From assembly GCF_019492185.1 (NCBI RefSeq), contig NZ_JAICCF010000003.1:434001-498000 (forward strand): DNA of 64,000 bases, written 5' to 3'. Below the pieces are notes generated by a model. That model had not been told where the DNA came from and did not search any database. It was given only the letters and a program-made list of their open reading frames with translations. The stretch is from Chitinophaga rhizophila (GTDB taxonomy: Bacteria > Bacteroidota > Bacteroidia > Chitinophagales > Chitinophagaceae). This document shows positions 1 to 9,151 of the stretch, piece after piece. Within the stretch, counting starts at the first letter, position 1. Every line of letters begins with the position of its first letter. A program made the position numbers and the translations under genes.

Positions 1-1592
1 CGCTCATCACGGAGAAAACCCTCCTTATCGGCATCCAGGATGGCTACTAATGTCACCTCTGGCAGATCAAGACCTTCACGTAACAGGTTCACCCCTACAA
101 GTACATCAATATTACCAAGTCTTAGGTCTCTGAGTATCTCGATCCTTTCCAATGTATCCACTTCCGAGTGGATATAGCGTGACTTTACATTAATACGATG
201 CAGGTATTTGTCCATTTCTTCTGCCATCCTCTTGGTCAGCGTTGTTACCAGCACACGGCCACCATTCAGTACCCGTTTATCTATCTCATCCAGCAGGTCG
301 TCTACCTGGTTAACGCTCGGCCTTATCTCTATAGGAGGTTCTAGTAAGCCCGTTGGCCTTACCACCTGCTCTACAACAACACCTTCTGTTTGCCTCAATT
401 CATATTCTCCTGGCGTTGCACTCACAAAAATCACTTGATTTACAAGGTTTTCAAATTCATAGAAGTTAAGCGGCCGGTTGTCCATGGCAGATGGTAAACG
501 GAAGCCAAAGTCTACAAGTGTGAGCTTCCTGGATCTGTCACCTCCATACATACCACCAATCTGAGGAATAGTTACGTGACTTTCGTCTATAACCAGTAGA
601 TAGTCTTTAGGGAAGTAGTCCAGCAGACAGAATGGCCTGGTACCCGGCGCGCGTCTGTCAAGAAAGCGTGAATAGTTTTCGATACCGCTGCAATAGCCAA
701 GTTCACGAATCATTTCCAGATCATAGTTCACCCTCTCTGAGAGGCGCTGTGCTTCCAGATGTTTACCGATGGAACGGAAGTATTCTACCTGTGCCATCAG
801 CTCATCCTGGATCTCAAAAGTTATCTGTGCCATCATATCCTTTGGAGCCATATACAGGTTAGCCGGGAAGATAGCTGCATTATCCATAGTACCGATGCGC
901 TTGCCGTTCTGCACATCAAAGCTTTCTATTTCTTCTACCTCATCGCCAAAGAAGGTGATACGGTAGCCATAGTCCACATATGGCAGGTTGATGTCTACAG
1001 TATCTCCCTGTACCCGGAAGTTACCACGGTTGAAGTCGCCGGTTGTACGGCTATATAAGGAGTTAACCAATCCGTGTAATACAGTATTACGGGCAATGGT
1101 TTGTCCTTTATGCAGGCGGATGATCCCATTCTCATAATCCGTTGGATTACCCATACCATATATACAAGAGACGCTGGCTACAACAATGATATCGCGGCGG
1201 CCGGATAACAAACTGGTTGTAGCGCGGAGGCGTAATTTATCCAGCTCCTCATTGATAGAGAGGTCTTTTTCAATATAGGTATCACTTACCGGCATATAAG
1301 CTTCCGGTTGGTAGTAATCGTAGTAGGATACGAAGTACTCAACTGCATTGTCTGGAAAGAATTGTCTGAACTCTCCGTACAGCTGAGCTACCAGGGTTTT
1401 ATTATGTGTCAATACCAGCGTTGGGCGCTGTACCTGCTGAATAACATTGGCTACAGTGAAAGTTTTACCGGAGCCTGTTACTCCCAGTAAGGTCTGGGCA
1501 GGGGATCCATCCTGTAGTCCTTCCACCAGCTGACGAATAGCTGTTGGCTGATCACCTGCAGGAGCGTATGGTGCGTTTATTTTAAAGGGCAT
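1..1592 (-). CDS. uvrB: Excinuclease ABC subunit B (UvrB), C-terminus cut by the window edge
   Basis: UvrB is the damage-verifying helicase of nucleotide excision repair; it is loaded on DNA by UvrA and recruits UvrC. About 530 codons from the ATG at 1592 are present, out of a usual length near 670, so the C-terminal UvrC-binding part lies outside. Visible motifs are the Walker A GVTGSGKT near residue 38, the beta-hairpin region with [10 protein letters not shown], the SVSCIYG segment, a DESH helicase box and the motif around [14 protein letters not shown] close to the edge. The frame is open throughout and the match to the family is very strong. The gene is divergent from the nuclease at 1700, with about 107 bases between them. 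Confidence 0.97.
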   Translation of the reverse strand, partial: MPFKINAPYAPAGDQPTAIRQLVEGLQDGSPAQTLLGVTGSGKTFTVANVIQQVQRPTLVLTHNKTLVAQLYGEFRQFFPDNAVEYFVSYYDYYQPEAYMPVSDTYIEKDLSINEELDKLRLRATTSLLSGRRDIIVVASVSCIYGMGNPTDYENGIIRLHKGQTIARNTVLHGLVNSLYSRTTGDFNRGNFRVQGDTVDINLPYVDYGYRITFFGDEVEEIESFDVQNGKRIGTMDNAAIFPANLYMAPKDMMAQITFEIQDELMAQVEYFRSIGKHLEAQRLSERVNYDLEMIRELGYCSGIENYSRFLDRRAPGTRPFCLLDYFPKDYLLVIDESHVTIPQIGGMYGGDRSRKLTLVDFGFRLPSAMDNRPLNFYEFENLVNQVIFVSATPGEYELRQTEGVVVEQVVRPTGLLEPPIEIRPSVNQVDDLLDEIDKRVLNGGRVLVTTLTKRMAEEMDKYLHRINVKSRYIHSEVDTLERIEILRDLRLGNIDVLVGVNLLREGLDLPEVTLVAILDADKEGFLRDE

Positions 1593-1699
1593 ATTGTAAA
1601 TTATGGCGTTATCAAATGTACAAATTATAGAGAGTGCTTTTTCAATTCAAAAAACTGGCTCACCTTTATACACTTGTAAGACTTAATCTTTCGTGTTCT

Positions 1700-2500
1700 A
1701 TGCTAAAAAAATTGTACCATGTTTTACTAGGTGTCATATTGCCATTGATACCTATGTCTGGTTTTGCCTGGGGTGTAACGGGCCATCGTGTAGTGGCTGA
1801 GATTGCCAGCAATCATCTTACGCCGAAAGCTCGCAAAGCAATTGCGGCACTGCTTGGTCCGCAGAGTATGGCGTTGGTTGCTAACTGGCCTGATTTTATC
1901 AAATCAGATACTACCCATAAATATGATCATACATCAAAGTGGCATTACCTGGACTTTCCTGCTAATAGTACCCGTGTACAATTTGACGAAGTGATAAAAT
2001 CACACGCCACAGGAGACAATCTGTATGCACAGACCGAAGCGCTGATCAAACAGTTAAAAGATCCTGCAGTATCTAAAGAGGACAAAGTATTCGCATTAAC
2101 ATTCCTTATTCACCTGGTGGGAGATATGCATCAGCCCTTACATATAGGCCGCGACGAGGATCAGGGCGGTAATAAAATACAGGTAATGTGGTTTGACAAA
2201 CAGAGTAACCTGCACAGGGTATGGGACGAGCAGCTGATTGAATTTCAGCAGTTAAGCTATACGGAATATACCAGGGCACTGGATACGGCAAATGCCGCAG
2301 AAATCCGTAAATTACAGCGTGGCAGTATTGCTGACTGGATGTTTGAATCCAATCAGTTATCGAATAAAGTATATGCATTAACACACAACAATGACAAGTT
2401 GAGTTATCGCTATAATTATTGGTTTATTGCTGACCTGAATAGTCAGCTGTTAAAAGGAGGCTTGCGACTAGCGGCGATCCTGAATCAGATCTACAAGTAA
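1700..2500 (+). CDS. S1/P1-type nuclease, secreted
   Basis: A zinc-dependent single-strand nuclease or 3'-nucleotidase of the S1/P1 family, acting outside the cytoplasm. I chose the ATG at 1700 over an in-frame GTG at 1634 because it gives a clean signal peptide of about 23 residues. Cleavage before Trp24 leaves the family's typical mature N-terminus W-G-x-T-G-H, where Trp and His bind zinc. Further ligand motifs are WPDFIKSD, the HxxxDMHQPLH segment and the D-x-GGN...H-x-x-WD segment. The length, 266 aa, is normal for the family. A long hairpin terminator follows immediately. Nearby genes do not suggest a specific substrate; nutrient phosphate or nucleoside scavenging is the family role. Confidence 0.93.
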   Translation: MLKKLYHVLLGVILPLIPMSGFAWGVTGHRVVAEIASNHLTPKARKAIAALLGPQSMALVANWPDFIKSDTTHKYDHTSKWHYLDFPANSTRVQFDEVIKSHATGDNLYAQTEALIKQLKDPAVSKEDKVFALTFLIHLVGDMHQPLHIGRDEDQGGNKIQVMWFDKQSNLHRVWDEQLIEFQQLSYTEYTRALDTANAAEIRKLQRGSIADWMFESNQLSNKVYALTHNNDKLSYRYNYWFIADLNSQLLKGGLRLAAILNQIYK

Positions 2501-2514
2501 TGGGTTACAAGTAT

Positions 2515-2557
2515 AAAAGAGAAAAAGCATTCCTGATGGGAATGCTTTTTCTCTTTT
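2515..2557. terminator. Bidirectional hairpin terminator
   Basis: A perfect 19-bp inverted repeat (arms 2515-2533 and 2539-2557) with a 5-base loop. The A-rich outer left arm and T-rich outer right arm make it work in both directions. It lies between the convergent nuclease gene and the PfkB kinase gene, so it probably ends both transcripts. Confidence 0.9.
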
Positions 2558-2572
2558 ATAAGTTTGCTGATA

Positions 2573-3499
2573 CTAGATCAGGTCAATATCAAAGTTTACG
2601 AGTTGTACGAATTGGTCAAGGCGTGCACTGATATCATCCTGAGAGATTTCACGCAGGCGGCCTACACCGAAGCGTTCAACGCAGAAGGAAGCCATAGCTG
2701 AACCTACAATGATTGCCGTTTTCATATTCTCAAAAGAGATGTCTTTGGTTTTAGCCAGGTGGCCGATAAAGCCGCCAGCGAAAGTATCTCCGGCACCGGT
2801 TGGATCAAAAACTTCTTCGAGCGGCAGTGCAGGAGCAAAGAATACATGATTTTCGTGGAACAGCAAAGCGCCGTGCTCACCTTTCTTAATAATCAGGTAT
2901 TTTGGTCCCATAGTGGTGAGGATAGTGCGGGCAGCTTTTACCAGGGATACTTCACCAGTCAGCTGACGAGCTTCTCCATCGTTCACCAGGAGTACGTCTA
3001 CTTCTTTCAGTACCTTCTTCAGATCGTCCATTGCAACTTCCATCCAGAAGTTCATGGTATCCATGACGATCAGCTTAGGCCTTGTTTTCATCTGCTTGAT
3101 TACACTTAACTGTACCTGAGGGGTCAGATTACCCAGGATCAGAAATTCGCTACCCTGATAGCTGTCAGGTATTACTGGCTGAAATTCGCCCAGTACATTC
3201 AGCTCAGTGGCTAAAGTATCGCGGGTATTCATATCCATATGATATCTTCCGGCCCAGTAGAAAGATTTTTCATCTTTCTTTACCTGTACTCCATCCAACG
3301 CAACACCTTTGGCACTCAACGCATTCAGTTCATCCTGGGGGAAATCTCCTCCGATTACCGATACCTGATTAATTGGCTTAACAAAATTTGAAGCAGCCCA
3401 GGCGATATAAGTGGCGGAACCACCAATAATTCGTCCGGATTTACCAAAGGGCGTCTCAATATCATCAAACGCCATCGTACCTACAACAGTTAGCGACAT
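2573..3499 (-). CDS. PfkB-family carbohydrate/nucleoside kinase
   Basis: A 308-aa member of the ribokinase/PfkB superfamily, which phosphorylates a sugar or nucleoside with ATP. The N-terminal glycine motif is GRIIGGSATYIAW (about residues 22-34). The C-terminal signature DPTGAGDTFAGG (about 233-244) carries the catalytic Asp and the anion hole. The substrate cannot be read from the sequence. The long unbroken frame and the ATG at 3499 give a normal family length. It shares the terminator at 2515-2557 with the convergent nuclease gene and is followed upstream by the MATE exporter gene in the same direction, 55 bases away. Confidence 0.92.
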   Translation of the reverse strand: MSLTVVGTMAFDDIETPFGKSGRIIGGSATYIAWAASNFVKPINQVSVIGGDFPQDELNALSAKGVALDGVQVKKDEKSFYWAGRYHMDMNTRDTLATELNVLGEFQPVIPDSYQGSEFLILGNLTPQVQLSVIKQMKTRPKLIVMDTMNFWMEVAMDDLKKVLKEVDVLLVNDGEARQLTGEVSLVKAARTILTTMGPKYLIIKKGEHGALLFHENHVFFAPALPLEEVFDPTGAGDTFAGGFIGHLAKTKDISFENMKTAIIVGSAMASFCVERFGVGRLREISQDDISARLDQFVQLVNFDIDLI

Positions 3500-3554
3500 G
3501 CTTAATCTTTTTTATTTGGTTTAGTTAGTGTAAAAATAAACAGCGCAAATGTAA

Positions 3555-4967
3555 CTAAACTTTTACCCGCTTCCACCATCCTTTCCTGAATATAAATATA
3601 GCTGCTACCGCCACGCAGGACTCCGCAATAGCAATAGCCCAGAAGACACCGGCCGGCCCCATATGATAGTTCACTGCCAGCATCCAGGCCATTGGTACCT
3701 GCAACATCCAGAAGCCGACGAGGTTAATCAGCGTAGGCGTACGTGTATCACCGGCACCATTGAAGGACTGTGTCAGTACCATTCCATAAGCATAAAAGAT
3801 ATATCCCACACTGACCAGCTGCAGGCATTGCGCCGCATAGAAGATGATTCCGCTGTCCTGAGTGAAAAGCATGACAATGGGTCTGGCGGCCAATAGGAAG
3901 GACACGGATACCAGTCCCAGGAACAGCATATTAAAAAATGCAGCTCGCCAGACGGATGTCTCGGCTCTTTCCGGCTGTCCTGCACCAAGGTTCTGGCCGA
4001 CAAGCGCAGCCGCAGCATTGGCCATACCCGAGGCAGGCAGCAGGGTAAAGATGATCACCCTTATGGCTATAGTATAACCAGCTACAGCGTCTTCGCCAAA
4101 GCGGGCAATGAGCCTGACCAGGAAAATCCAGCTGGCAGTATTGATTAATAGCTGGGCAGTACCTCCCGCAGCTATTTTAAACAAACGTAGTATGACGTCT
4201 TTGTCGGGCAAAAGATGACGACGGGCAATTTTAATCAGTCCCCTACCGCCAAATAAGTGGTAAAGCTGATAACAGACGCCGGTTCCCCGGCCTATAGTGG
4301 TAGCCCAAGCAGCACCTTTAAGCCCTAAGGCAGGTATAGGACCAAATCCATTGATCAATAAAGGGCAAAGGATTATGTTCAGCATATTCGCGATCCATAG
4401 GGAGCGCATTGCAACAGCAGCATCACCCGCACCGCGGAATATACCATTGATCAGGAAGATCAGGATGACAATAAGATTGCTGCCCAGCATAATGCGCGTA
4501 TATATATAGCCGTGTGCAATCACTTCCTGGGAAGCGCCCATCAGCGACAATATTTCACGGGCGAAGACAACGCCTGTAACAGCAATCAGTATAGATAGCG
4601 CCAGCGCCACATACAAGGATTGTACGGCAGTATGAGCAGCTGCATCACTATCCTTCTCACCTGTACGGCGGGCTACTACGGCGGTAGCCGCCATACTCAG
4701 ACCGAATGCCGCAGTATACACCAACGTCATCATGGATTCTGTTAGTCCGACGGTGGTAATAGCATGTTTACCCAGTTTACTGACAAAAAATATATCTACA
4801 ACCGCAAACAGTGATTCCATCACCATCTCCAGTATCATTGGAACAGATAATAAAAAGATTGCACGGTTAATATTGCCACTGGTAAACTCTTTTTCCTTAC
4901 CTGACACGGCAATAACAAACAGCCGCAATATGCTGCCCGGCCGGGAACTGGCCTTTGTATTTTGCAT
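3555..4967 (-). CDS. MATE-family multidrug/cation efflux transporter
   Basis: A 470-aa polytopic inner-membrane protein, about twelve hydrophobic segments, of the MATE (MOP superfamily, NorM/DinF-like) exporters, which expel organic cations or metabolites against Na+ or H+. The family-typical N-terminal start of the first bundle is visible (NRAIFLLSVPMILEM, residues 33-47), as are the internal duplication and the motif GAGDTRTPT in the second half. The ATG at 4967 is used. An N-terminal tail of about 30 residues precedes the first helix, a little longer than usual, so a later start cannot be excluded. Its substrate is unknown. It lies 55 bases upstream of the PfkB gene and might share its transcript. 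Confidence 0.92.
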   Translation of the reverse strand: MQNTKASSRPGSILRLFVIAVSGKEKEFTSGNINRAIFLLSVPMILEMVMESLFAVVDIFFVSKLGKHAITTVGLTESMMTLVYTAAFGLSMAATAVVARRTGEKDSDAAAHTAVQSLYVALALSILIAVTGVVFAREILSLMGASQEVIAHGYIYTRIMLGSNLIVILIFLINGIFRGAGDAAVAMRSLWIANMLNIILCPLLINGFGPIPALGLKGAAWATTIGRGTGVCYQLYHLFGGRGLIKIARRHLLPDKDVILRLFKIAAGGTAQLLINTASWIFLVRLIARFGEDAVAGYTIAIRVIIFTLLPASGMANAAAALVGQNLGAGQPERAETSVWRAAFFNMLFLGLVSVSFLLAARPIVMLFTQDSGIIFYAAQCLQLVSVGYIFYAYGMVLTQSFNGAGDTRTPTLINLVGFWMLQVPMAWMLAVNYHMGPAGVFWAIAIAESCVAVAAIFIFRKGWWKRVKV

Positions 4968-5371
4968 AGTTAAAAAATTATTAAAGCAATTAAAAGGGGA
5001 TAGGCAGGCACTGTATAAAGTGCGTGCATAAGAAATTGGCGTGGGGTATCCTGGTTAAACCAGGAGTTACATGATGATTTCCATGGTGCTTAAATTGTAG
5101 GCTACAAAGCTAAAAATGTTTTTTTAAAACGGCCAGCTTTTTTCATATGATGTGACAACATGCATCACTTTCTAAACATTTTTTTATTGGCCCAAATTCA
5201 GCACAGGTAAGCAATTCATTGCATGAAGAAAACACATTAAATAATTTTTTTACAGTGGTTGTAACTTTTCTTTAACGTCCTCGTTTAACTATAGCATCAG
5301 CGCTGAGAAACCATTATTGTACTTAAAATAAGGAAACCTAAGTTCTAATAAATTTAAATTAAACGGAAACC
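4968..5371. other. Divergent intergenic region, MATE exporter / lipoprotein
   Basis: About 400 bases that must hold the promoters of both flanking genes. A small inverted repeat CTGGTTAAACCAG sits near 5052-5064 and the rest is A/T-rich. I found no convincing TTTG-N19-TAnnTTTG promoter pair and no ORF. Confidence 0.5.
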
Positions 5372-5869
5372 ATGCTTACGATTAAAAAACATGCTCTTAA
5401 AATGGGAGCAATAGCCCTTGCTATGGGTTTTACTTTTGCAGCTTGCAGCGATGATGATGATAATCCTACACCTGCCACACGTACAAAGGAATACAAATTG
5501 TCTAAAAGTGCAACTGATGCAACTCAGGTAGGTTCTATCATCTTAACTGAAAATGCTGATAGCAGCGTGAACCTGGCTATCACACTGAAAGCATCTGCTA
5601 AAGATATCAAACATCCGTTCTTCCTGATCAGCGGTAACGTTGCTTCACCGAAAACAGATACTCTGGTTAGAGATAGTATTGCTGGTAATGGTGCAGCAGC
5701 TACTAAAGTTATCTGGAACAAAGTTGATTCAGTTATGGTAAATGGCAGCAAACGCAAATTCACTTTTGACAGCGCTGTACAGATCAATGCATTCTCTAAA
5801 GTTTACTACAAAGCTGGTAAAGACAGCGTAATTGCTATCGGTAACATTCTGAAAAGCGTTGCGCAGTAA
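5372..5869 (+). CDS. Small secreted lipoprotein of unknown function
   Basis: A 165-aa protein with a lipoprotein signal: a hydrophobic stretch around residues 11-24, then the lipobox A-A-C at Cys25. The residues after the cysteine are S-D-D-D-D-N, which matches the acidic surface-export signal known for Bacteroidota lipoproteins, so I infer display on the outer face of the outer membrane. The rest is beta-rich, rich in Lys, Ser and Thr, has no further cysteine and matches no family I recognise. It is monocistronic, with a strong terminator at 5931. Codon use looks clean (few rare codons by eye), consistent with a well expressed gene. Confidence 0.85.
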   Translation: MLTIKKHALKMGAIALAMGFTFAACSDDDDNPTPATRTKEYKLSKSATDATQVGSIILTENADSSVNLAITLKASAKDIKHPFFLISGNVASPKTDTLVRDSIAGNGAAATKVIWNKVDSVMVNGSKRKFTFDSAVQINAFSKVYYKAGKDSVIAIGNILKSVAQ

Positions 5870-5930
5870 TTACTGACAGTCTTAAATATTTGATGTAAGA
5901 AATTCAGAGACTCACTGGTTCAACTAAAAG

Positions 5931-5962
5931 TAATAATGGCCGGAATTATCCGGCCATTATTA
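5931..5962. terminator. Hairpin terminator after the lipoprotein gene
   Basis: A perfect 13-bp stem (5931-5943 with 5950-5962) and a 6-base loop AATTAT. The A/T-rich base of both arms would allow termination from either side, serving the lipoprotein gene and the convergent OmpA-family gene that ends at 6039. Confidence 0.85.
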
Positions 5963-6038
5963 TGATGGTCTTCACTCGTAATTAGGATATGGCTCCAATC
6001 CTGAGATCGGAAAAACCGACTTTATAAAGAGGTTGCTG

Positions 6039-8054
6039 CTACTGCGATAACTGCGTTACGCGCAACACTTTAAATTCAGTTCTACGGTTCAATTGTCTGC
6101 CTTCCGGATTGTCCTTTCCATCACTCATTGTATTAGGCGCAATTGGTCTCGTTTCTCCATAACCCTTGGCAATCATGCGATCGCTGGAGATGCCTTTGCT
6201 AATGAGGTAATCTACGCAGGATTGTGCCCGTTTCTGAGACAATTTCATGTTATAATCATCTTTTCCTTTACTATCTGTATGTGCACTCATTTCAATGATG
6301 ATATTCGGATTATCCTGCATTATGGATACAACAGTATCCAGTACAATCAATGACTGAGAACGTAGCGTAGCCTTGTCAAAGTCATAATAAATATCTTTCA
6401 GAATAATAGGCTTCCCTATTTCATAACGTTTCAGACATATAGTTGGACTACCCAAAGAGTCAATACTTGTAAGATTGTCTGTATTTACATAAATGGCTTT
6501 AGAGAAATAATTTTCCTTCTCAGCAAGAATCTTATAGTGTTTCAATGGCTCCACATCAAACCGATAACGCCCTGTCTCATCAAGCGTCACCTGCTTCAAT
6601 ACACGATGTAATACGGTATCCAGCAAAGTAATCTTTGCACCAGTAAGGGGCAGGTTGCCATCACAATCCAGTACAAGGCCATTAACCGTTTTAGATATCT
6701 TCTTAATTGTAAAGACTTCAAGACAACATACAGATTCCCTGTCAGAACTGATATAACCGCCAAGCATTGGATGTGCATTATCCACCGGAGAAAAGTAAAT
6801 ATCATCCTTAGGCGAGTTCAGTGGCAGTCCCATGTTCTTAGGAGTTCCCCAATTACTGAAATCACCATCGCTCATAAAGAAATCCAGTCCACCAAGACCT
6901 ACTCGGCCATCAGTACTGAAAACAAGCGCACGCTTTTCTCCGTCATAATAAGGAGCTTGTTCTTCATCACGGGTATTAATATTGATTCCCATATTCTTGG
7001 CCGGACCAGTAGCGCCATTCTCAATCGAGCAATACCAAAGGTCGTTTTTACCCATACCACCAGGCCTGTTGGAAGCGAACAACATATATTTACCGTCGGC
7101 AGTTACAAATGGCTGCATCGAGCTATAACCATCTACATTCACATTTGGTCCCAGGACTTTTGGTTCATCCCAACTGTTGCCATTACGTGCACTGCTATAG
7201 ATAGCGGCAGCTTTTACACCATTTTTGGTAGTCCACCGGGTCAGATAGATAGTATTACCGTCAGGACTTACAGTAGCGACGCCTTGGTCTATACCCTTTG
7301 CTTCGGGGATTTTAACCGGCTGACTGTTACTAAAGTCGCTACCATCTCCAGTTGCTACGAAAAGATTATTAACGTATGGGTTTACTTTCTTTGATTTTTT
7401 CTCTTTCTCAAGATCACTGCTATCAGGACGGGAAGATGTATACAGCAACAGGTTTTTGCCGAGTACAGCAGGAGCATAGTTAGCGCCGCCTGCATTGACA
7501 TCTCCTGATAGTTTGCTGATGGTATAGCCAGGAAGACGGTTAGTTTCAGATATTGCAAATTCACAGCTGGCTATTTCCAACGTAGCTCTTGCACTAATAT
7601 CGTCTACCTTTGTATATTCCTGTTTAAACTTTGTGAATTGCTCCAGTGCAGGAGTATATTTACCATTAGCACGAAGGCAAACGCCATACCAGAAGCGGGC
7701 CAGAGGGAATAGTGTATTATTATTAAATCCTACCGCCTGTTCATAATATTTTTCAGCATTGCCAAAGTCATTGTAATTCCTGTAAGACTCTGCCAGCCTA
7801 TATATGACTGTTTCATAATCCTTCAGTTTTCCAGACTCCTTGCCGCGCAGGTCTACTGTATATGGTAATATCTGTTCAGGCTTGATCTTAAAAGTTCCAA
7901 GAGCTCTGTTGTAATATTGAGCAGCGGAGTAGTAATCTTTTGCTTCAAAATAGATATCAGCGGTCCGTTTATAATCGTATACATACTGCGCTTTTCCGAT
8001 ACTAACAATCCCTAATAGTGCGATAACCAGCCAATAGCGTACATGTTTTTTCAT
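6039..8054 (-). CDS. PorE-like OmpA-family protein (TPR, beta-propeller, CRD, OmpA)
   Basis: A 671-aa exported protein with four modules in order: TPR-like helices (about 25-190), a PD40/WD40-type beta-propeller (about 205-440, repeats such as YLTRW, LFASNRPGG and VFSTDGRVG), a carboxypeptidase-regulatory-like beta domain (about 455-535) and a C-terminal OmpA peptidoglycan-binding domain (about 555-665, with SAHTDSKG and SQKRAQSC). This order is that of PorE, the periplasmic protein known from Porphyromonas to link the type IX secretion machinery to peptidoglycan. I chose the ATG at 8054, which starts a clear signal peptide ending GKAQ, over a TTG at 8087 that would overlap the upstream gene. 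It follows the PorP/SprF gene by 17 bases, so the two are co-transcribed. Confidence 0.9.
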   Translation of the reverse strand: MKKHVRYWLVIALLGIVSIGKAQYVYDYKRTADIYFEAKDYYSAAQYYNRALGTFKIKPEQILPYTVDLRGKESGKLKDYETVIYRLAESYRNYNDFGNAEKYYEQAVGFNNNTLFPLARFWYGVCLRANGKYTPALEQFTKFKQEYTKVDDISARATLEIASCEFAISETNRLPGYTISKLSGDVNAGGANYAPAVLGKNLLLYTSSRPDSSDLEKEKKSKKVNPYVNNLFVATGDGSDFSNSQPVKIPEAKGIDQGVATVSPDGNTIYLTRWTTKNGVKAAAIYSSARNGNSWDEPKVLGPNVNVDGYSSMQPFVTADGKYMLFASNRPGGMGKNDLWYCSIENGATGPAKNMGININTRDEEQAPYYDGEKRALVFSTDGRVGLGGLDFFMSDGDFSNWGTPKNMGLPLNSPKDDIYFSPVDNAHPMLGGYISSDRESVCCLEVFTIKKISKTVNGLVLDCDGNLPLTGAKITLLDTVLHRVLKQVTLDETGRYRFDVEPLKHYKILAEKENYFSKAIYVNTDNLTSIDSLGSPTICLKRYEIGKPIILKDIYYDFDKATLRSQSLIVLDTVVSIMQDNPNIIIEMSAHTDSKGKDDYNMKLSQKRAQSCVDYLISKGISSDRMIAKGYGETRPIAPNTMSDGKDNPEGRQLNRRTEFKVLRVTQLSQ

Positions 8055-8071
8055 CCGTGTATTTTTTGTTT

Positions 8072-9082
8072 TTACAAGCGCGGGCAAAAGAAATTCTCTT
8101 CAGAATAAACTCTTTTTTTCCGGCTTATGAAGGATAAGGATAGCTCAAAGCTGTTACTACCATTTACCAGTCTTTTTAGATTAGAGGTATTGACATCATA
8201 ACTCAGCCCGAGCACAAAACTCTTAAAGTGGAAGCCTGCAAAAGGGATAGCCGAATCATTGATGCGGTAGTTTGCACCCAGCAGGAAGTCAAATTCGTCA
8301 TTTAGGAAGGCCTGTCCGTAGAGACCTACCACTGCTTCATGTGAATTACCTTGTCTCATATACAAACCATGGGGTGTGATGCTGAAAATATTGTTCAATT
8401 TGATTCGCGTACCACCATGCGCCAGGTACCTTACCGGCAAACGTTTGTTACTGCCTGACACAAACGGATCCTGCGGTTGAGTCAGATGACCTGCAGAAAA
8501 CCCTGCAAATGGATTGAACTGATGATTAGGATTTCCATCAAAAAACATCACACCAGCCGCTGCATCAAACACATTAGAGGAGGTAGTATTAATGTTCTCT
8601 CCGCTAGGTTTGGAAGGATCAAATCCCATTACAGGGTCATATTGACTACCCAATTGCCATTTAGCAGGGTCGATCTTACGATTGATCATACCTGCCTGTA
8701 TACCAAAAACCAACTGACTTGTTCCCGTTTCGCCAAAGCGTACACCCCGGTAGGATACACTTGCCATGGCATTGAGATAGTTGTACCCGGCATCACCTGC
8801 GGACATGTTTGTTACATTAATCCCCACACCAATGTTATTAGGAGCGGCAGCATCAAATGAAACGCCTGTAGTTGAAAAGGGTTTCCCAATGTTCACCCAT
8901 TGGTTACGATAATTTGCACTGACACGGTAATCGCCATCAACAATACCGGTCAGCGCAGGATTCAACCACATCGGATAAGCATAATACTGGGAGAAGTGAG
9001 GATCTACCTGGGCTTTTACCCAACCTGGCAGCAATGCCATCAACACTATCCCGACAACTAAGTGTATATTCTTATTCTTCAT
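8072..9082 (-). CDS. PorP/SprF-family type IX secretion membrane protein
   Basis: A 336-aa outer-membrane beta-barrel of the PorP/SprF family. The N-terminus is a signal peptide (cleavage after VKAQ, near residue 25) followed by the family opening DPHFSQYYAYPMWLNPALTG. Glycine-rich alternating strands follow, as does FDFLLGANYRIND. Members are encoded next to the large adhesins they help export or anchor; SprF is needed for SprB secretion in Flavobacterium. Here it sits 69 bases downstream of the giant adhesin and 17 bases upstream of the PorE-like gene, which fits exactly. The ATG at 9082 is the only good start. There is no truncation. Confidence 0.95.
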   Translation of the reverse strand: MKNKNIHLVVGIVLMALLPGWVKAQVDPHFSQYYAYPMWLNPALTGIVDGDYRVSANYRNQWVNIGKPFSTTGVSFDAAAPNNIGVGINVTNMSAGDAGYNYLNAMASVSYRGVRFGETGTSQLVFGIQAGMINRKIDPAKWQLGSQYDPVMGFDPSKPSGENINTTSSNVFDAAAGVMFFDGNPNHQFNPFAGFSAGHLTQPQDPFVSGSNKRLPVRYLAHGGTRIKLNNIFSITPHGLYMRQGNSHEAVVGLYGQAFLNDEFDFLLGANYRINDSAIPFAGFHFKSFVLGLSYDVNTSNLKRLVNGSNSFELSLSFISRKKRVYSEENFFCPRL

Positions 9083-9110
9083 AGGAAGATGTTTAACGTT
9101 TTGAGAAATA

Positions 9111-9132
9111 CCGGGATAGTTTCCTATCCCGG
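9111..9132. other. Perfect hairpin between adhesin and SprF genes
   Basis: A 9-bp perfect stem (CCGGGATAG with CTATCCCGG) around a 4-base loop, in the 69-base gap between the adhesin stop and the SprF start. It lacks a strong T tract on the minus strand, so a partial terminator or an mRNA-stabilising 3' structure that lowers SprF expression relative to the adhesin, or protects its messenger, is more likely than full termination. Confidence 0.7.
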
Positions 9133-9151
9133 CTTATGTATTTTCAAATCT